Assembly (NCBI GenBank): GCA_016722515.1
Contig: JADKJE010000001.1
Location: 124,001 to 188,000, forward strand
Origin: Alphaproteobacteria bacterium
GTDB taxonomy: Bacteria > Pseudomonadota > Alphaproteobacteria > Rickettsiales > JADKJE01
DNA: 64,000 nucleotides
Reading direction: 5' to 3'
Made by a program: the position numbers and the translations under genes. How positions within the stretch are numbered: the stretch's first letter is position 1; the number at the start of each line of letters is the position of its first letter. Below are positions 9,341 through 18,938 of this stretch, piece by piece. The notes beneath the pieces are model-generated. The model had not been told where the DNA came from. It searched no databases and saw only the letters and a list, made by a program, of their open reading frames with translations.

Positions 9341-9819
9341 TGATGACATTACACCTACGTCACAATTTCTTCTCCTTGCTACGAATTATTTTTTTCGTTG
9401 CTTTGCTGCCACTTGCGGCATGTACCAATGAAACAGCTAAAACATCGTTAAACCAGCTTGATTTCCTAAAACCAGCCCACTTTATTTTAAGCCAGGTACC
9501 AAGCAATGCAGATATCATCTATAAGCAAGGATGGGAAGATGGATGCAACAGTGGTATTTCGACCTTCTCAAACGAATTTTATAAAACCTTCTACCACTAT
9601 CAGGTAAAAGAAGCACTCATGCACCGCACCAATTATCAACGTGCCTGGGAAACGGCTTACCATTACTGCCGTGGTTATGTTTACGGAATTGTCAAAGAAG
9701 GCAATATGCGTGAACAACGCCCTCAGGATCAGCCCATCCAACTTCAAGGTCTAGACCAGTGGATCAACGGTTGGGGCCCCCAAATGTTTGAAAATTGGTG
9801 GGTAAAGGACGATCATTAA
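9340..9819 (+). CDS. Lipoprotein of a GWxDGC family (paralogue 3)
   Basis: Third member of the local family, 159 residues, lipobox LAAC, with GWEDGCNSG and WETAYHYCRGY blocks. Its ATG at 9340 overlaps the previous stop as TGATG; a second ATG follows at 9343. Residues NEFYKTFYHY between the blocks match NSFYKTFYKF of paralogue 2, showing a recent common origin. The most parsimonious origin is tandem duplication, with one copy inverted (8415-8792). A periplasm-facing structural or binding role is plausible but not shown by sequence. Confidence 0.88.
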   Translation: MMTLHLRHNFFSLLRIIFFVALLPLAACTNETAKTSLNQLDFLKPAHFILSQVPSNADIIYKQGWEDGCNSGISTFSNEFYKTFYHYQVKEALMHRTNYQRAWETAYHYCRGYVYGIVKEGNMREQRPQDQPIQLQGLDQWINGWGPQMFENWWVKDDH

Positions 9820-9989
9820 ACCTAATAAGAGCCCTTAGAATCAGGTTCGCCCCCCCCTATTGACTCATGACAGTTTCCTAAGAATGTAACATAATCACAC
9901 CCCTGTTCTGACTTTAAAGAGCCCCTTTCAAAAGATTGAGCCTTGTTTAAAATTGTGATAGAGTGAGAGCCATTCAATTAGGAGATGAT

Positions 9990-11024
9990 ATGTTTTCTAA
10001 ACGGCTTGTTATTTTCTTGATCATTGCATTTAGTGCTCTAGCCTTCGTTTGGTCTTACCGCTTTATGCCTCAAAATATCATTCGAGTTGTTGGCTCATCC
10101 ACGGTGTATCCTTTTGTTTCCAGCGTTTCCGAATCTTACCATGTAGCCACCTCAGAAAGAACTCCCATTGTTGAACATAATGGAACGGTTGGTGGTATTC
10201 AGATTTTCTGTAAAGAAAAAGGCCCCAATTCACCAGATATCCTTAATGCATCGCGTGTTATTTATCCCAGCGAACAAATGCTCTGCAAAAAGAACGGAGT
10301 TGAAGATATTCAAGGATTCAGGATTGGTTATGATGGTATTATTTTTGCCAGCTCTAATCAAACTAAGTCCATTTATTCCTTTACGAATCACGATCTCTTT
10401 TTAGCTTTATCAGCGCGCGTCCCTAAAGAAGGCAAATTGGTTAAAAACTTTTATCAGAACTGGAAGGAAATTAACCCAAATCTTCCTGACCTTCCAATCA
10501 AAGTCTATGGCCCACCAAGCACTTCTGGTACACGTGACGTGTTTATTGAGCAAATGATCACTAAAACCTGTATTTATCTCTCTGAGGCCATTCAACAATA
10601 TCCTCAACAATATGATCGTATTCGTGAATGTAAAAGCCTGCGTGAAGATGGAAAATATCTTGAAATCGGTGAAAACGACAACGTGGCTGTCCAAAAGATT
10701 GAAAATAATCCTACTTCTTTTGCTATCTTTGGTTATAGCTATTACGACCAAAATCGCAGCCGAATTGTCGCCCACCAGATTGGTGACTTTGCGCCAACCT
10801 CAGCTAATATTATCAAGGGTGTCTATCCGCTTGGAAGACCACTATTTGTGTACTTCAAACGCTCACGCCTAGAAGAAAAACCTGAACTCAAAAAATTTCT
10901 TAAATTCCTGATTCGTGATGAAACCATAGGATCGAGTGGTTACCTGATTGACAAAGGCTTGATTCCTTTAACTGATGAGGAAAGAGTGGATACGCAGCGA
11001 GGGATGGAACCATTATTGGAATAA
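9990..11024 (+). CDS. PstS-like phosphate-binding protein
   Basis: A periplasmic substrate-binding protein of the PstS type, 344 residues. A single N-terminal hydrophobic helix (residues 5-22) without lipobox acts as signal or anchor. Ligand-site blocks typical of the family are visible: VGSSTVYPFV, GTVGGIQ and STSGTRDVF. I chose ATG 9990 because TAGGAG lies just upstream; an in-frame GTG at 9963 has no such site. No pstC, pstA or pstB is nearby, so this may be an orphan receptor for a transporter elsewhere. The next gene starts two bases after its stop, implying an operon. Confidence 0.85.
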   Translation: MFSKRLVIFLIIAFSALAFVWSYRFMPQNIIRVVGSSTVYPFVSSVSESYHVATSERTPIVEHNGTVGGIQIFCKEKGPNSPDILNASRVIYPSEQMLCKKNGVEDIQGFRIGYDGIIFASSNQTKSIYSFTNHDLFLALSARVPKEGKLVKNFYQNWKEINPNLPDLPIKVYGPPSTSGTRDVFIEQMITKTCIYLSEAIQQYPQQYDRIRECKSLREDGKYLEIGENDNVAVQKIENNPTSFAIFGYSYYDQNRSRIVAHQIGDFAPTSANIIKGVYPLGRPLFVYFKRSRLEEKPELKKFLKFLIRDETIGSSGYLIDKGLIPLTDEERVDTQRGMEPLLE

Positions 11025-11026
11025 GA

Positions 11027-11419
11027 ATGAAACATTACGATAGGCTCATTGGTTTTTATGGATTTGTTTTACTTGCATTTTTGGCAACACATGCGCAAGC
11101 AGAGCATGGATTTATCCCAGACACTCCAGGAAACCAGGAATATACGGATGAAGCTCCTGTGCAGAATAGCACGCGTTATTATTTTCAAAAACGTGGATTA
11201 GAAGTTGAAATCGTTGAAGATACCGATGGTACTCAATATGCTTATACTGTCTCAGCTTATGAATCACGTTTGCTTGATGACGGGCTTTACCGTATTTCAA
11301 GAGAAATTATTTCGACCTATATTCCCGGCAAGGAAAGGCTACACCAAGGCGATTATGTCATGGTTATTTTAGGTGGGAAAGTAGCCAATTATTATACAGC
11401 TGATGATGTGATCTATTAA
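11027..11419 (+). CDS. Small secreted protein of unknown function
   Basis: A 130-residue protein with a clear signal peptide (hydrophobic core residues 9-20, cleavage near AQA at about residue 25). The mature part is acidic and likely beta-rich, with repeated Tyr. I recognise no domain. It begins two bases after the PstS-like gene, so the two are almost certainly co-transcribed and may work together in the periplasm. It ends 86 bp before acnA. Confidence 0.8.
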   Translation: MKHYDRLIGFYGFVLLAFLATHAQAEHGFIPDTPGNQEYTDEAPVQNSTRYYFQKRGLEVEIVEDTDGTQYAYTVSAYESRLLDDGLYRISREIISTYIPGKERLHQGDYVMVILGGKVANYYTADDVIY

Positions 11420-11505
11420 ACATACTCATCTTTTTTTAAGAAATAGCTTGCTATCGTTCATAACTGTTTTACGATGATTATAAGCACATAATTTCAGGAG
11501 AGTAT

Positions 11506-14187
11506 ATGACCGATAAAAGAGATTCATTACATACACGTTCGACCATGATCGTTAATGGCCGTGAGTATGATTATTACAGCCTTGACAAAGCAGCCCAAGC
11601 ACTTGGGCTAGATATTGCCCATATGCCGATCACGCATAAAATTCTTCTTGAAAACCTTTTACGTCATGAAGACGGGAAAACCGTTACTGCCAGTGATATC
11701 CAAGCCCTTATTCGCCAGGAAAAAGACCGCGAAATCGCGTATCGCCCTGCCCGTGTTTTAATGCAAGACTTTACCGGCGTTCCTGCCGTAGTGGATTTAG
11801 CCGCAATGCGTGATGCTATGCAAAGCCTAGGTGGCAAACCAGCACAAATTAATCCTCTTTCAGCCGTAGACCTGGTCATTGACCATTCGGTACAGGTTGA
11901 TGCTTATGCAACAGACGATGCTTTTGATATCAATGTTAAACTGGAAATGGAGCGCAATGTCGAACGTTATAAATTTTTACGCTGGGGCCAATCAGCCTTT
12001 AAAAATTTCCGTGTCGTACCACCAGGAACCGGTATTTGTCACCAAGTTAATCTTGAATATTTAGCAAAAGTAGTTTGGAGTGACACCGAAGGCACACGAA
12101 CAGTTGTCTATCCCGATACATTAGTGGGAACTGACAGCCATACCACCATGATCAATGGATTGGCCGTTTTAGGCTGGGGAGTTGGTGGTATTGAAGCCGA
12201 AGCTGCCATGCTTGGTCAACCTACCGCAATGGTTATTCCCGAAGTAGTGGGCTTTAAATTAACCGGTAAACTAAAAGAGGGCGTTACCGCAACCGACTTA
12301 GTACTGACTGTAACGAATATCTTACGTAAACATGGAGTTGTTGAAAAATTTGTCGAATTCTTTGGTGAAGGGCTTGATCACCTTTCTCTAGCTGACCGCG
12401 CGACGATTGCTAACATGGCACCTGAATATGGAGCCACCTGTGGTTATTTCCCGATCGACCAGGAAACCATCCGCTATTTGCAGTTAAGTCATCGTGATCC
12501 AGAACTCATCAGTTTAGTAGAGGCCTATGCTAAAACTCAGGAACTCTGGCGCGATAATAACAAGCAACCGAACTTCAATGAAGTGCTTGAACTTGATTTA
12601 TCTTCTGTTGAACCATGTATTGCCGGCCCTAAACGTCCTCAAGATAAAATTGTGCTTAGTAACGTCGCTAACTCAGTCGTCGGACCTACAGGTAAAGATG
12701 GTAAACCAGCGATACTCACCGATAAACGTTTTGATGTAGCAGGCAACGATTTTAACATAGGCAATGGCGATGTGGTGATTGCAGCAATCACCAGCTGTAC
12801 CAATACATCAAACCCAGGCGTCATGTTGGGTGCAGGGTTAGTGGCCCGCAAAGCGGTGGAAAAAGGCCTAACGGTAAAACCTTGGGTTAAAACGTCATTG
12901 GCTCCAGGCTCCAAAGTGGTAACCGCTTATTATGAAGCAAGTGGTCTAAACACCTATCTGGATGCGCTTGGATTTAATCTGGTAGGCTATGGATGCACGA
13001 CCTGTATTGGTAATTCCGGCCCGATGGATCCTGCTATTGAAAAAACAATTGCCGAAAATAATCTTACCGTTGCCTCGGTTCTATCAGGCAACCGAAATTT
13101 TGAAGGCCGTATACACCCTCTTACTCAAATTAATTATCTGGGTTCACCGATGCTGGTGGTTGCCTATGCATTAGCAGGTACCATGAAAATTGATTTGGCC
13201 CATGATCCTCTTGGCAAAGGGACAGATGGTCAGGATGTTTTCCTAAAAGACATCTGGCCAACAAGCCAGGAAATACAGGACGTTGTAGCTAAATCCATTA
13301 AACCGGCCATGTTCGCCGATAAGTATGGCATTGTGTTTGAAGGCGATAAACATTGGCAATCGCTCTCCAGCAAACCAACTGAAACCTATGATTGGGACGA
13401 TAAGAGTACCTACATCAAAAACCCTCCTTACTTCGCGCAAATGGGGCTTGATATTGGTGTAGCCAAGGATATTAAAGGCGCCTCTATCCTGGCATTACTT
13501 GCCGACAGTATTACCACCGATCATATTTCACCTGCTGGATCTATTTCTAAAAACAGTCCTGCCGCGCACTATCTTATCCACCAAGGCGTGCAACCAGCTG
13601 ATTTTAATTCCTATGGATCGCGACGCGGAAACCATGAAGTCATGATGCGTGGTACATTTGCCAATATTCGTATCCGCAATGAACTGGCTCCTGGAACAGA
13701 AGGTGGTTTCACCACCCATATTCCAAGCGGTGAAGTCATGCCTATTTACGATGCCTCGATGAAATACCAGGCCGCAGGAACAGAGCTCGTCATCATTGGC
13801 GGTAAGGAATATGGCACAGGCTCATCACGCGACTGGGCCGCTAAAGGCACTAAACTTTTAGGTGTTAAAGCCGTTATCGCAGAAAGCTTTGAACGTATCC
13901 ACCGCTCTAATTTGGTGGGAATGGGTATTTTGCCACTGACCTTCAAACCAGGAGTTACCCGCAAAACACTTAACTTAACTGGCAAGGAAACCATTGATAT
14001 CTCTGGGCTGGAGCACGGAATCACCCCACGAATGGATGTCACGTGTACGATCACCCGTGCTGATGGAACCAGCGTTTCTGTACCACTTACCTGCCGTATT
14101 GATACCGACAATGAGGTTGAATATTACCTCCATGGCGGTATTTTACATTACACGATTCGCAAATTAATGCGCCAAAGTGTAGCCTAA
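11506..14187 (+). CDS. acnA: Aconitate hydratase AcnA
   Basis: Converts citrate to isocitrate in the TCA cycle using a [4Fe-4S] cluster. The 893-residue protein has the full AcnA/IRP length. The three cluster cysteines are in ITSCTNTSNP (about residue 431) and GYGCTTCIGN (about 497 and 500). The C-terminal swivel domain has YGTGSSRDWAAKG. AGGAG precedes the ATG. A GC-rich hairpin follows the stop at 14205-14224, suggesting a single-gene transcript. Confidence 0.97.
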   Translation: MTDKRDSLHTRSTMIVNGREYDYYSLDKAAQALGLDIAHMPITHKILLENLLRHEDGKTVTASDIQALIRQEKDREIAYRPARVLMQDFTGVPAVVDLAAMRDAMQSLGGKPAQINPLSAVDLVIDHSVQVDAYATDDAFDINVKLEMERNVERYKFLRWGQSAFKNFRVVPPGTGICHQVNLEYLAKVVWSDTEGTRTVVYPDTLVGTDSHTTMINGLAVLGWGVGGIEAEAAMLGQPTAMVIPEVVGFKLTGKLKEGVTATDLVLTVTNILRKHGVVEKFVEFFGEGLDHLSLADRATIANMAPEYGATCGYFPIDQETIRYLQLSHRDPELISLVEAYAKTQELWRDNNKQPNFNEVLELDLSSVEPCIAGPKRPQDKIVLSNVANSVVGPTGKDGKPAILTDKRFDVAGNDFNIGNGDVVIAAITSCTNTSNPGVMLGAGLVARKAVEKGLTVKPWVKTSLAPGSKVVTAYYEASGLNTYLDALGFNLVGYGCTTCIGNSGPMDPAIEKTIAENNLTVASVLSGNRNFEGRIHPLTQINYLGSPMLVVAYALAGTMKIDLAHDPLGKGTDGQDVFLKDIWPTSQEIQDVVAKSIKPAMFADKYGIVFEGDKHWQSLSSKPTETYDWDDKSTYIKNPPYFAQMGLDIGVAKDIKGASILALLADSITTDHISPAGSISKNSPAAHYLIHQGVQPADFNSYGSRRGNHEVMMRGTFANIRIRNELAPGTEGGFTTHIPSGEVMPIYDASMKYQAAGTELVIIGGKEYGTGSSRDWAAKGTKLLGVKAVIAESFERIHRSNLVGMGILPLTFKPGVTRKTLNLTGKETIDISGLEHGITPRMDVTCTITRADGTSVSVPLTCRIDTDNEVEYYLHGGILHYTIRKLMRQSVA

Positions 14188-14204
14188 AAGATCATTCAAC
14201 AAAT

Positions 14205-14224
14205 CCCCTCCTCTTGAGGAGGGG
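14205..14224 (+). terminator. Hairpin after acnA
   Basis: CCCCTCCTC and GAGGAGGGG form a perfect stem with a minimal loop, 18 bases after the acnA stop. No T-run follows, so it is a good RNA hairpin but only a moderate intrinsic terminator candidate. Confidence 0.55.
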
Positions 14225-14311
14225 AAATCCCCTCTTCAAACGTTGACAACCTGAATTGTTCAGAGTAATTTACATGCAACTTATTGTTTACTCTATCAGG
14301 CGTGATTTATT

Positions 14312-14968
14312 ATGCTTCAGTTCAACCATGAACTACGTTTACGTATCCTCTCTTCAGCGGTCTTATTACCAGTTGCATTAGCTTCTATTATCGCTGGAGA
14401 AATGTGGTTTGCAGCCCTTATTCTGGCTGGAGCCGTTTTAATGAGTTTTGAGTGGAATCAATTGATTACCGCTCGCGGACATATCCCCGAAAAAAGATGG
14501 CATTTTGTAGGGATTGCGTATGTAGGCGCACCTTGCCTAGCCTTGCTTTATTTACGTGAACAGGGGCTTCCTATTACGTTATGGTTATTTGCCGTTATCT
14601 GGTCACTGGATATTGGTGCTTACTTCACCGGTAAAACATTTGGCGGTCCCAAACTGGCTCCCCAAATAAGCCCAGGCAAAACCTGGACGGGTCTAGCAGG
14701 TGGCGTTCTTGCTTCAATGGTTGTTGGTGGATTTATTTCTGTATTCACTGGCGGCAATAGTGTAGAGATGACCATTCTGGCATCAATCCTTTCGGTCATT
14801 GCCCAATGTGGTGATCTTTTTGAATCATGGGTTAAGCGGGTTTTTGGCGTGAAAGACAGTGGAAACTTAATTCCAGGGCATGGAGGTATTTTAGATCGTG
14901 TCGATGGTCTCGTTCCAACAGCCCCGTTGCTTGCTCTTTATAACCTGATGTTTGGACCACTATTATGA
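14312..14968 (+). CDS. cdsA: Phosphatidate cytidylyltransferase
   Basis: Makes CDP-diacylglycerol from phosphatidate and CTP, the branch point of phospholipid synthesis. The 218-residue membrane protein has several hydrophobic segments and the complete CdsA signature near the C-terminus (SWVKRVFGVKDSG then PGHGGILDRVDG). It is shorter than the 270-290 residues of many homologues, mostly at the N-terminus. ATG 14312 lacks a strong ribosome site. Its stop overlaps the dxr start as ATGA. In many alphaproteobacteria uppS precedes cdsA-dxr; here uppS is absent from the cluster. Confidence 0.93.
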   Translation: MLQFNHELRLRILSSAVLLPVALASIIAGEMWFAALILAGAVLMSFEWNQLITARGHIPEKRWHFVGIAYVGAPCLALLYLREQGLPITLWLFAVIWSLDIGAYFTGKTFGGPKLAPQISPGKTWTGLAGGVLASMVVGGFISVFTGGNSVEMTILASILSVIAQCGDLFESWVKRVFGVKDSGNLIPGHGGILDRVDGLVPTAPLLALYNLMFGPLL

Positions 14969-16140
14969 TCCAGCCAAAGCGCGTATCCATTCTTGGATCT
15001 ACGGGCTCCATTGGCCAACATTCGCTTCATTTAATCAAGCAGCACCCTGAGCTCTTTGCTGTTGAATGCTTAACCGCTCATCGCAATGTTGATTTGCTAG
15101 CAAAGCAGGCCATTGAATTTAATGCCAAACATGCCGTTATCGCCGATGAAGGGTTATTTGCCGATTTAAAATCAGCGCTCTTTGGCACATCCATTCATGT
15201 GAGTGCCGGATTAAACGCCATTGACGATGCCGCGTCAATCCCTGCTGAAGTCGTCGTTGCAGGGATTGTTGGCGCTGTTGGCCTAAAACCCACCATGACG
15301 GCTATCAAGCAAGGAACAACCATTGCCTTTGCTAATAAGGAATGTCTGGTCTGCGCTGGCGATATTATGCTTGATGCCGTAAAACACCATAATGCCACTC
15401 TTATACCCGTTGACTCCGAGCATTCAGCTATTTTTCAGGTTTTCGATACCACGGATCCCCAATCGGTTGAAAAAATTATTTTAACCGCATCGGGTGGCCC
15501 CCTCCTCAATTATCCACTTGAAGCCTTATCTATGGTTAAACCTGAACAGGCATTAAACCACCCAACCTGGAATATGGGAGCCAAAATTTCAATTGATTCT
15601 GCCACGATGATGAATAAGGGACTTGAGATTATTGAGGCTCACTATCTCTTTCCAGTTAGGCTTGATCAGATTGATGTCCTCATTCATCCAGAATCCATCA
15701 TTCACAGCATGGTTCAATATCAAGATGGATCAGTCCTTGCCCAATTGGGTACACCTGATATGTGCACACCACTATCCTACGCGCTTCATTATCCACAACG
15801 GCTTGCAGTGAAGAGCAAACGCCTTGATTTGGTTCAACTAAAAACGCTCTCATTCTTTGAGCCCGACCTCAGCCGCTTTCCTGCCTTGACCTTAGCCAGG
15901 CAAGCATTGACGGCAGGTCTTCATGCTACCATTATGTTAAATAGCGCCAATGAAGTCGCGGTTGATTTATATCTTAACAACAAGATTCGTTTTACAGACA
16001 TCACTCTGTTGATTGAATCTTGCCTGCAAGTACTCCCTTCTGATGGCACGATAAGCACAATAGACGATGTTATACATTATAATGAGCTATGCAACATCAC
16101 GGCTCTTGAAATTGCTCATTCCGGTACTTTTACGTACTAG
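14965..16140 (+). CDS. dxr: 1-deoxy-D-xylulose 5-phosphate reductoisomerase
   Basis: First committed step of the MEP isoprenoid pathway: DXP plus NADPH to MEP. The 391-residue protein has the NADPH loop GSTGSIGQHSL, the metal and substrate blocks VDSEHSAIFQ, ASGGPLL, HPTWNMG and MMNKGLEIIEAHYLF, and the C-terminal NSANEVAVDLYL. It overlaps cdsA by four bases, so translation is coupled. Its last 54 bases overlap the end of a convergent minus-strand gene (16087), leaving no room for a separate terminator. Confidence 0.96.
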   Translation: MIQPKRVSILGSTGSIGQHSLHLIKQHPELFAVECLTAHRNVDLLAKQAIEFNAKHAVIADEGLFADLKSALFGTSIHVSAGLNAIDDAASIPAEVVVAGIVGAVGLKPTMTAIKQGTTIAFANKECLVCAGDIMLDAVKHHNATLIPVDSEHSAIFQVFDTTDPQSVEKIILTASGGPLLNYPLEALSMVKPEQALNHPTWNMGAKISIDSATMMNKGLEIIEAHYLFPVRLDQIDVLIHPESIIHSMVQYQDGSVLAQLGTPDMCTPLSYALHYPQRLAVKSKRLDLVQLKTLSFFEPDLSRFPALTLARQALTAGLHATIMLNSANEVAVDLYLNNKIRFTDITLLIESCLQVLPSDGTISTIDDVIHYNELCNITALEIAHSGTFTY

Positions 16141-18885
16141 CTGTACCAGACTGGAAGACTCATTTTGATTCTTTTTTTGACCTTTTAAATCACAATCATT
16201 CTTGAACTGAATAAAATGTTGCTGTGTGGGTTTTGCATGGAGCTGTCTTAAATAAATCGCCCCCCTAGAATCAAGTAGCAATCGATTATATTTTTGCATT
16301 TCACAATTAAATGCCTCATAAAGCGCCTCATAGGGTATATCGCTGAAATCATTTAATAGGTGTAACGCATGATTGCCTGATTCAAACAATGTGTTATGGG
16401 CTATTTCCTTAGTCAATGCCCGATAGAAGCAAAACCGAACTTCGGGGTCATGTAACATGTTGCTTAAACATTCTCGGGAGAGATTTTCATACATAACTGA
16501 GTTTAAGAATCGATCCTGTAGACATTTAACGAAGTGCTCATCAGAGCACAAAACAGAGTATAGTAATTGCCTGGCTTTTACCAATTCAGAACCATCTGCA
16601 ATCATTGCGATTTCACTATATTCCTTAATACTTTTTCTGACCATTTTCCCCAATACCAGAGAGCTCATAAATGTTTTTAAATCATCAACAAAAGATAGCT
16701 GACAGAGCATTTCAACCATAGGCTGGACAAGCTCAGAACAATATAAAAATTCATTATTGGCAGAGAACTTGGCTTTATCCAAAACCTTTAAAAATTGTCG
16801 ATAATGAGCCGAAGCCTTGTTTGTTTTAATGTCATCATGAATCACTTGCAGGAGTAATGACAACGGAAGACCGCGCAAGCAAAGCCTTTCCAATCCAAGA
16901 AGGCCACAGGCTTGGTCATGTTCAATCAAAAATTGAGCAAAATCATAGAGTAATTGCCCCTGTTCTATCACGGATGACCACTTGTGCTTGCCTTGAGTAT
17001 ACGATACTAACCATCGCAACGAGGGGCACTCAGCCATCCAAGTAAAAGGGGTATTTAATTCAATATTAATAATCGCACTTGTATTATCCCTAGACGAATG
17101 ATGCTGAGATGCGTTCCACTGCGGGTACGCACGCAACATAGAACCAACGAGCTGTAGAACCGTTATATCGCATTTAAGATTGGTCTTTGCCAACGCTTGG
17201 CCCAGTGTTGTAAGAGGGATACGGATGTTTAAATGCATCGTCCTGTAAATAGCATACAACAAGGAACGCGGCGCTAACATGGCATATTGTATATAAACAT
17301 CAGCATGTTGCGCAGAATTCTGAAATGATGCAATAACCAGATGAGCCAATGCCTGTTCATATTGTTGTTGCTTTTCTTCATTCATAGGACACATTGCTAG
17401 ATGCTCGCAATGACTGTTAAACCAGTTTATTAACGCATCATCCGCAATGGGAGAATTATTTCTGGTTTCCATTTCCAAAACATTGATAATAGCATCATGT
17501 GTGATGACTCCAGTTGCAAGCAACTTCCGTAAACTAACCAGATCCATTAGAAATCCTAAATTCTCATAAGACTGCACTAACAATGAATTGATACGGGCAT
17601 TTTCAACGTTAGTGAGTTCATTCTGTAATCGGTAGCGCATCATATAATCGATACATGACCTGATAATGGCAGATTGATTGAGCGGCTTTACTTGAAAGAG
17701 TGCATAGGAGTTATAATCAAATGGAGTATTGATACAATATGTTATCATATCTATAAAGAAAGAAGGACGCTCATGCTCTAAACATTTATAAAAGCAAAGC
17801 GTATTATCCTCTGCCAATATATTTAACATGTGTTTTATACGCATAAATTTATAATTCAGTGGCCATGACGGGACACCGCCAACACTTTCTAAAGTCTGGT
17901 CAAGCGACCTTTGATTGGTAATCTGCGCTATAAACCAATGCGCTGCCGTAACATTTTGTATGATTAATTGGGGATGAAGCAATAAATAATAAGGATCTGA
18001 TGAATAGGTAATAAGCTTATCTGCCAGATCATATTTCTCCACATCCACCATGTCTAGAAGCGGCTTGCAAAGCATTTCTGGTGCTAGAGATCCAACAATG
18101 TTGTCCTTTTCTAAATATGTACATATTCCTTTCAGCATTTGAAATTTGCACAGTATAGACGATTGATTATCCGAAGCAATTTCATGATAATAATTGAATA
18201 ATATTTGAGGAACTGAATATTCTTTTCTATCAGAGATAATGAACCAATCAGGATGAATTTGTTTAGATTGCATCAATACGACCGCTTCACACAAAGAGTG
18301 GTTAAATAATAGGGCTAATTCAAGGCTATCTACACACTTATACTTAAGTAATAAAAAATGCTTCTTTTGCATCTTAAATGATTTACCGAATTCTTTAACC
18401 ATAGTCACATTGACATCTTCAATAAACACTTTGTGAACTTCGGAAGATAATTTACTCCAAAGAAAATCAAACTGTTTATGATTCAATTCCGCAAAATTAA
18501 CTAATAATTCAAAATAAAGAATTGGAGATGCTAGCTCAGCAATTGCCAACTCGGCTAAGTCATTCAGATTTTCAGAAATGGCTAATCGAAATATAAACAA
18601 ACGGCACTGAATGAACCTTTCCAATGATTCCTCCGATAGTACGTTCGCCGCTGAAATTGGCGAACAAACAAACCGATTCAGTAACCATATAAATTTATGA
18701 TACTCTACCGAAAAGCGACTGTGAATGCTGTTTTGATTTTCGGCCGATAGATCTTCGCAACATTCTATAAATAAGCGATAAAAAGAGGATGGAGGCATAC
18801 AAGCCAGTATCAGATTTGCTAATTCAAACTGATAAGCATCAATACTAGCTACCATGGCTGGATACAATTCAATGTATCGATCCAC
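16087..18885 (-). CDS. Solenoid-type giant protein, downstream part of a split gene
   Basis: A 932-codon frame with no good start: the first codon is GTG at 18885 and no ribosome site is seen. The frame is open upstream to about 18975, overlapping the end of the 576-codon frame before it. One extra G in the G6 tract at 18950-18955 would fuse the two into a single 1527-residue protein. The fused reading (GMKIALARGGGQLAKELF) looks like a continuous ankyrin-type helix pair. The rest is predicted all-helical, Leu- and His-rich, without signal or catalytic motif. Its 3' end overlaps dxr by 54 bases. Function unknown; a host-interaction scaffold is a guess. Confidence 0.7.
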   Translation of the reverse strand: MDRYIELYPAMVASIDAYQFELANLILACMPPSSFYRLFIECCEDLSAENQNSIHSRFSVEYHKFIWLLNRFVCSPISAANVLSEESLERFIQCRLFIFRLAISENLNDLAELAIAELASPILYFELLVNFAELNHKQFDFLWSKLSSEVHKVFIEDVNVTMVKEFGKSFKMQKKHFLLLKYKCVDSLELALLFNHSLCEAVVLMQSKQIHPDWFIISDRKEYSVPQILFNYYHEIASDNQSSILCKFQMLKGICTYLEKDNIVGSLAPEMLCKPLLDMVDVEKYDLADKLITYSSDPYYLLLHPQLIIQNVTAAHWFIAQITNQRSLDQTLESVGGVPSWPLNYKFMRIKHMLNILAEDNTLCFYKCLEHERPSFFIDMITYCINTPFDYNSYALFQVKPLNQSAIIRSCIDYMMRYRLQNELTNVENARINSLLVQSYENLGFLMDLVSLRKLLATGVITHDAIINVLEMETRNNSPIADDALINWFNSHCEHLAMCPMNEEKQQQYEQALAHLVIASFQNSAQHADVYIQYAMLAPRSLLYAIYRTMHLNIRIPLTTLGQALAKTNLKCDITVLQLVGSMLRAYPQWNASQHHSSRDNTSAIINIELNTPFTWMAECPSLRWLVSYTQGKHKWSSVIEQGQLLYDFAQFLIEHDQACGLLGLERLCLRGLPLSLLLQVIHDDIKTNKASAHYRQFLKVLDKAKFSANNEFLYCSELVQPMVEMLCQLSFVDDLKTFMSSLVLGKMVRKSIKEYSEIAMIADGSELVKARQLLYSVLCSDEHFVKCLQDRFLNSVMYENLSRECLSNMLHDPEVRFCFYRALTKEIAHNTLFESGNHALHLLNDFSDIPYEALYEAFNCEMQKYNRLLLDSRGAIYLRQLHAKPTQQHFIQFKNDCDLKGQKKNQNESSSLVQLVRKSTGMSNFKSRDVA

Positions 18886-18938
18886 CTGTTGATGGTCATC
18901 ATTGAGCTCATTCTTAAAATGAAGAAATAATTCCTTGG

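Noticed and set aside
13746..14111. 121-codon minus-strand frame inside acnA
   Set aside because: Antisense shadow of a conserved domain.
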